Shown here piece after piece: positions 4,921-5,246 of a DNA stretch of 5,246 bases (its first letter is position 1; every line of letters starts with the position of its first letter). Source of the stretch: Phycisphaerae bacterium (GTDB lineage: Bacteria; Planctomycetota; Phycisphaerae; Phycisphaerales; SM1A02). The notes beneath the pieces are model-generated. The model was not told the DNA's origin, ran no database searches, and worked only from the letters and a program-made list of their open reading frames with translations. Location of the stretch: positions 1 to 5,246 of the forward strand of contig PKCT01000082.1 of the NCBI GenBank assembly GCA_002862325.1. The letters run 5' to 3'. The position numbers were made by a program, and so were the translations under genes.

Positions 4921-5246
4921 ATGTCCAGCATCCTGGAAGAGATCATCGCCCGAAAGCGGATCGAGGTGGAACGTGCCCGCATGGAGGTATCGGTCGAAAC
5001 GCTCAAGGCCCGCACCGCCGACGTCGAACGACCGCGGAACTTCTTCCGGGCGGTCGTCGCGGATCGCGAGCCCCGCACCTTCCGCGTGATCGCCGAGGTC
5101 AAGCGAAGGAGCCCCTCGGCGGGTGAGATTCGATCGGACTTCGATCCGGCGGACATCGCCGAACGCTACCACTCCGGTGGCGCCGCGGCGATCAGCTGCC
5201 TCACCGACGAGCCGTATTTCGGAGGCGACCTCGCCTACATCCAGCG
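4921..5246 (+). CDS. trpC: Indole-3-glycerol-phosphate synthase, 3' truncated by window edge
   Basis: TrpC closes the indole ring: it converts carboxyphenylaminodeoxyribulose phosphate to indole-3-glycerol phosphate with loss of CO2 and water, the fourth step of tryptophan synthesis in the cytoplasm. The 108 visible residues fit the N-terminus of the single-domain (beta/alpha)8 barrel of about 260 residues. They show the leading helix (MSSILEEIIARKRIEVERAR), the strand-1 motif VIAEVKRRSPSAG (56-68) with the family's catalytic Glu59 and Lys61, and AAISCLTDEPYFGGDL (89-104), matching the common ISVLT-x-YF-G segment. ATG 4921 is well set: an in-frame TGA at 4903-4905 closes the frame upstream and no other start lies between. 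The ribosome site is weak (GAG at 4908-4910). No fusion to another trp domain is visible at the N-terminus. The gene diverges from the protease-trpS unit. Confidence 0.95.
   Translation, partial: MSSILEEIIARKRIEVERARMEVSVETLKARTADVERPRNFFRAVVADREPRTFRVIAEVKRRSPSAGEIRSDFDPADIAERYHSGGAAAISCLTDEPYFGGDLAYIQ

Noticed and set aside
4875..5156. N-terminal extension of the protease by 94 residues
   Set aside because: It is antisense to the conserved trpC start, is Ser/Arg-rich, and has no membrane character.
1..5246. Defence, toxin-antitoxin, phage or mobile-element system
   Set aside because: All genes are flagellar, tryptophan-related or small membrane proteins; no recombinase, inverted terminal repeat, array repeat, nuclease or composition break was seen. 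The CPBP protease alone is not evidence of an abortive-infection system.

Overview
The window is GC-rich, densely packed chromosomal DNA. It most likely comes from a planctomycete of the Phycisphaerae type. The clearest pointer is the small membrane protein at 2525-2821, which ends in a CPNCGYDL-x-G...CPECG zinc ribbon, a tail I associate with that group. The Gram-negative-type flagellar rod and L-ring genes and the high GC content fit this, but the assignment is an inference, not a search result.

Left part (1-2514, plus strand): a piece of a flagellar basal-body operon. It holds the C-terminal three quarters of flgG (distal rod), then flgA (periplasmic P-ring assembly chaperone, unusually long), then flgH (L-ring). 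The gaps are short (44 and 17 bases), so the three genes are probably co-transcribed from a promoter upstream of the window. The operon stops after flgH: no flgI follows, and a convergent gene ends only 10 bases away.

Middle and right (2525-4874, minus strand): a three-gene unit read right to left. It contains a CPBP-family intramembrane metalloprotease, tryptophanyl-tRNA synthetase (trpS), and the 98-residue zinc-ribbon membrane protein. The last two overlap by an ATGA junction, which suggests translational coupling. Divergent from this unit, the start of trpC (indole-3-glycerol-phosphate synthase) runs off the right edge (4921 onward). A tryptophan-biosynthesis gene and the tryptophan-charging enzyme therefore sit back to back, separated by one gene.

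I see no RNA gene, CRISPR array, mobile element, integrase, toxin-antitoxin pair or convincing terminator, and no stretch over 300 bases lacks a gene. Nothing looks like a new defence or accessory system. The most noteworthy signals are a strong excess of GATC, including five GCGATCGC octamers; an FlgH with no lipobox cysteine; an enlarged FlgA; and the small zinc-ribbon membrane protein coupled to trpS.
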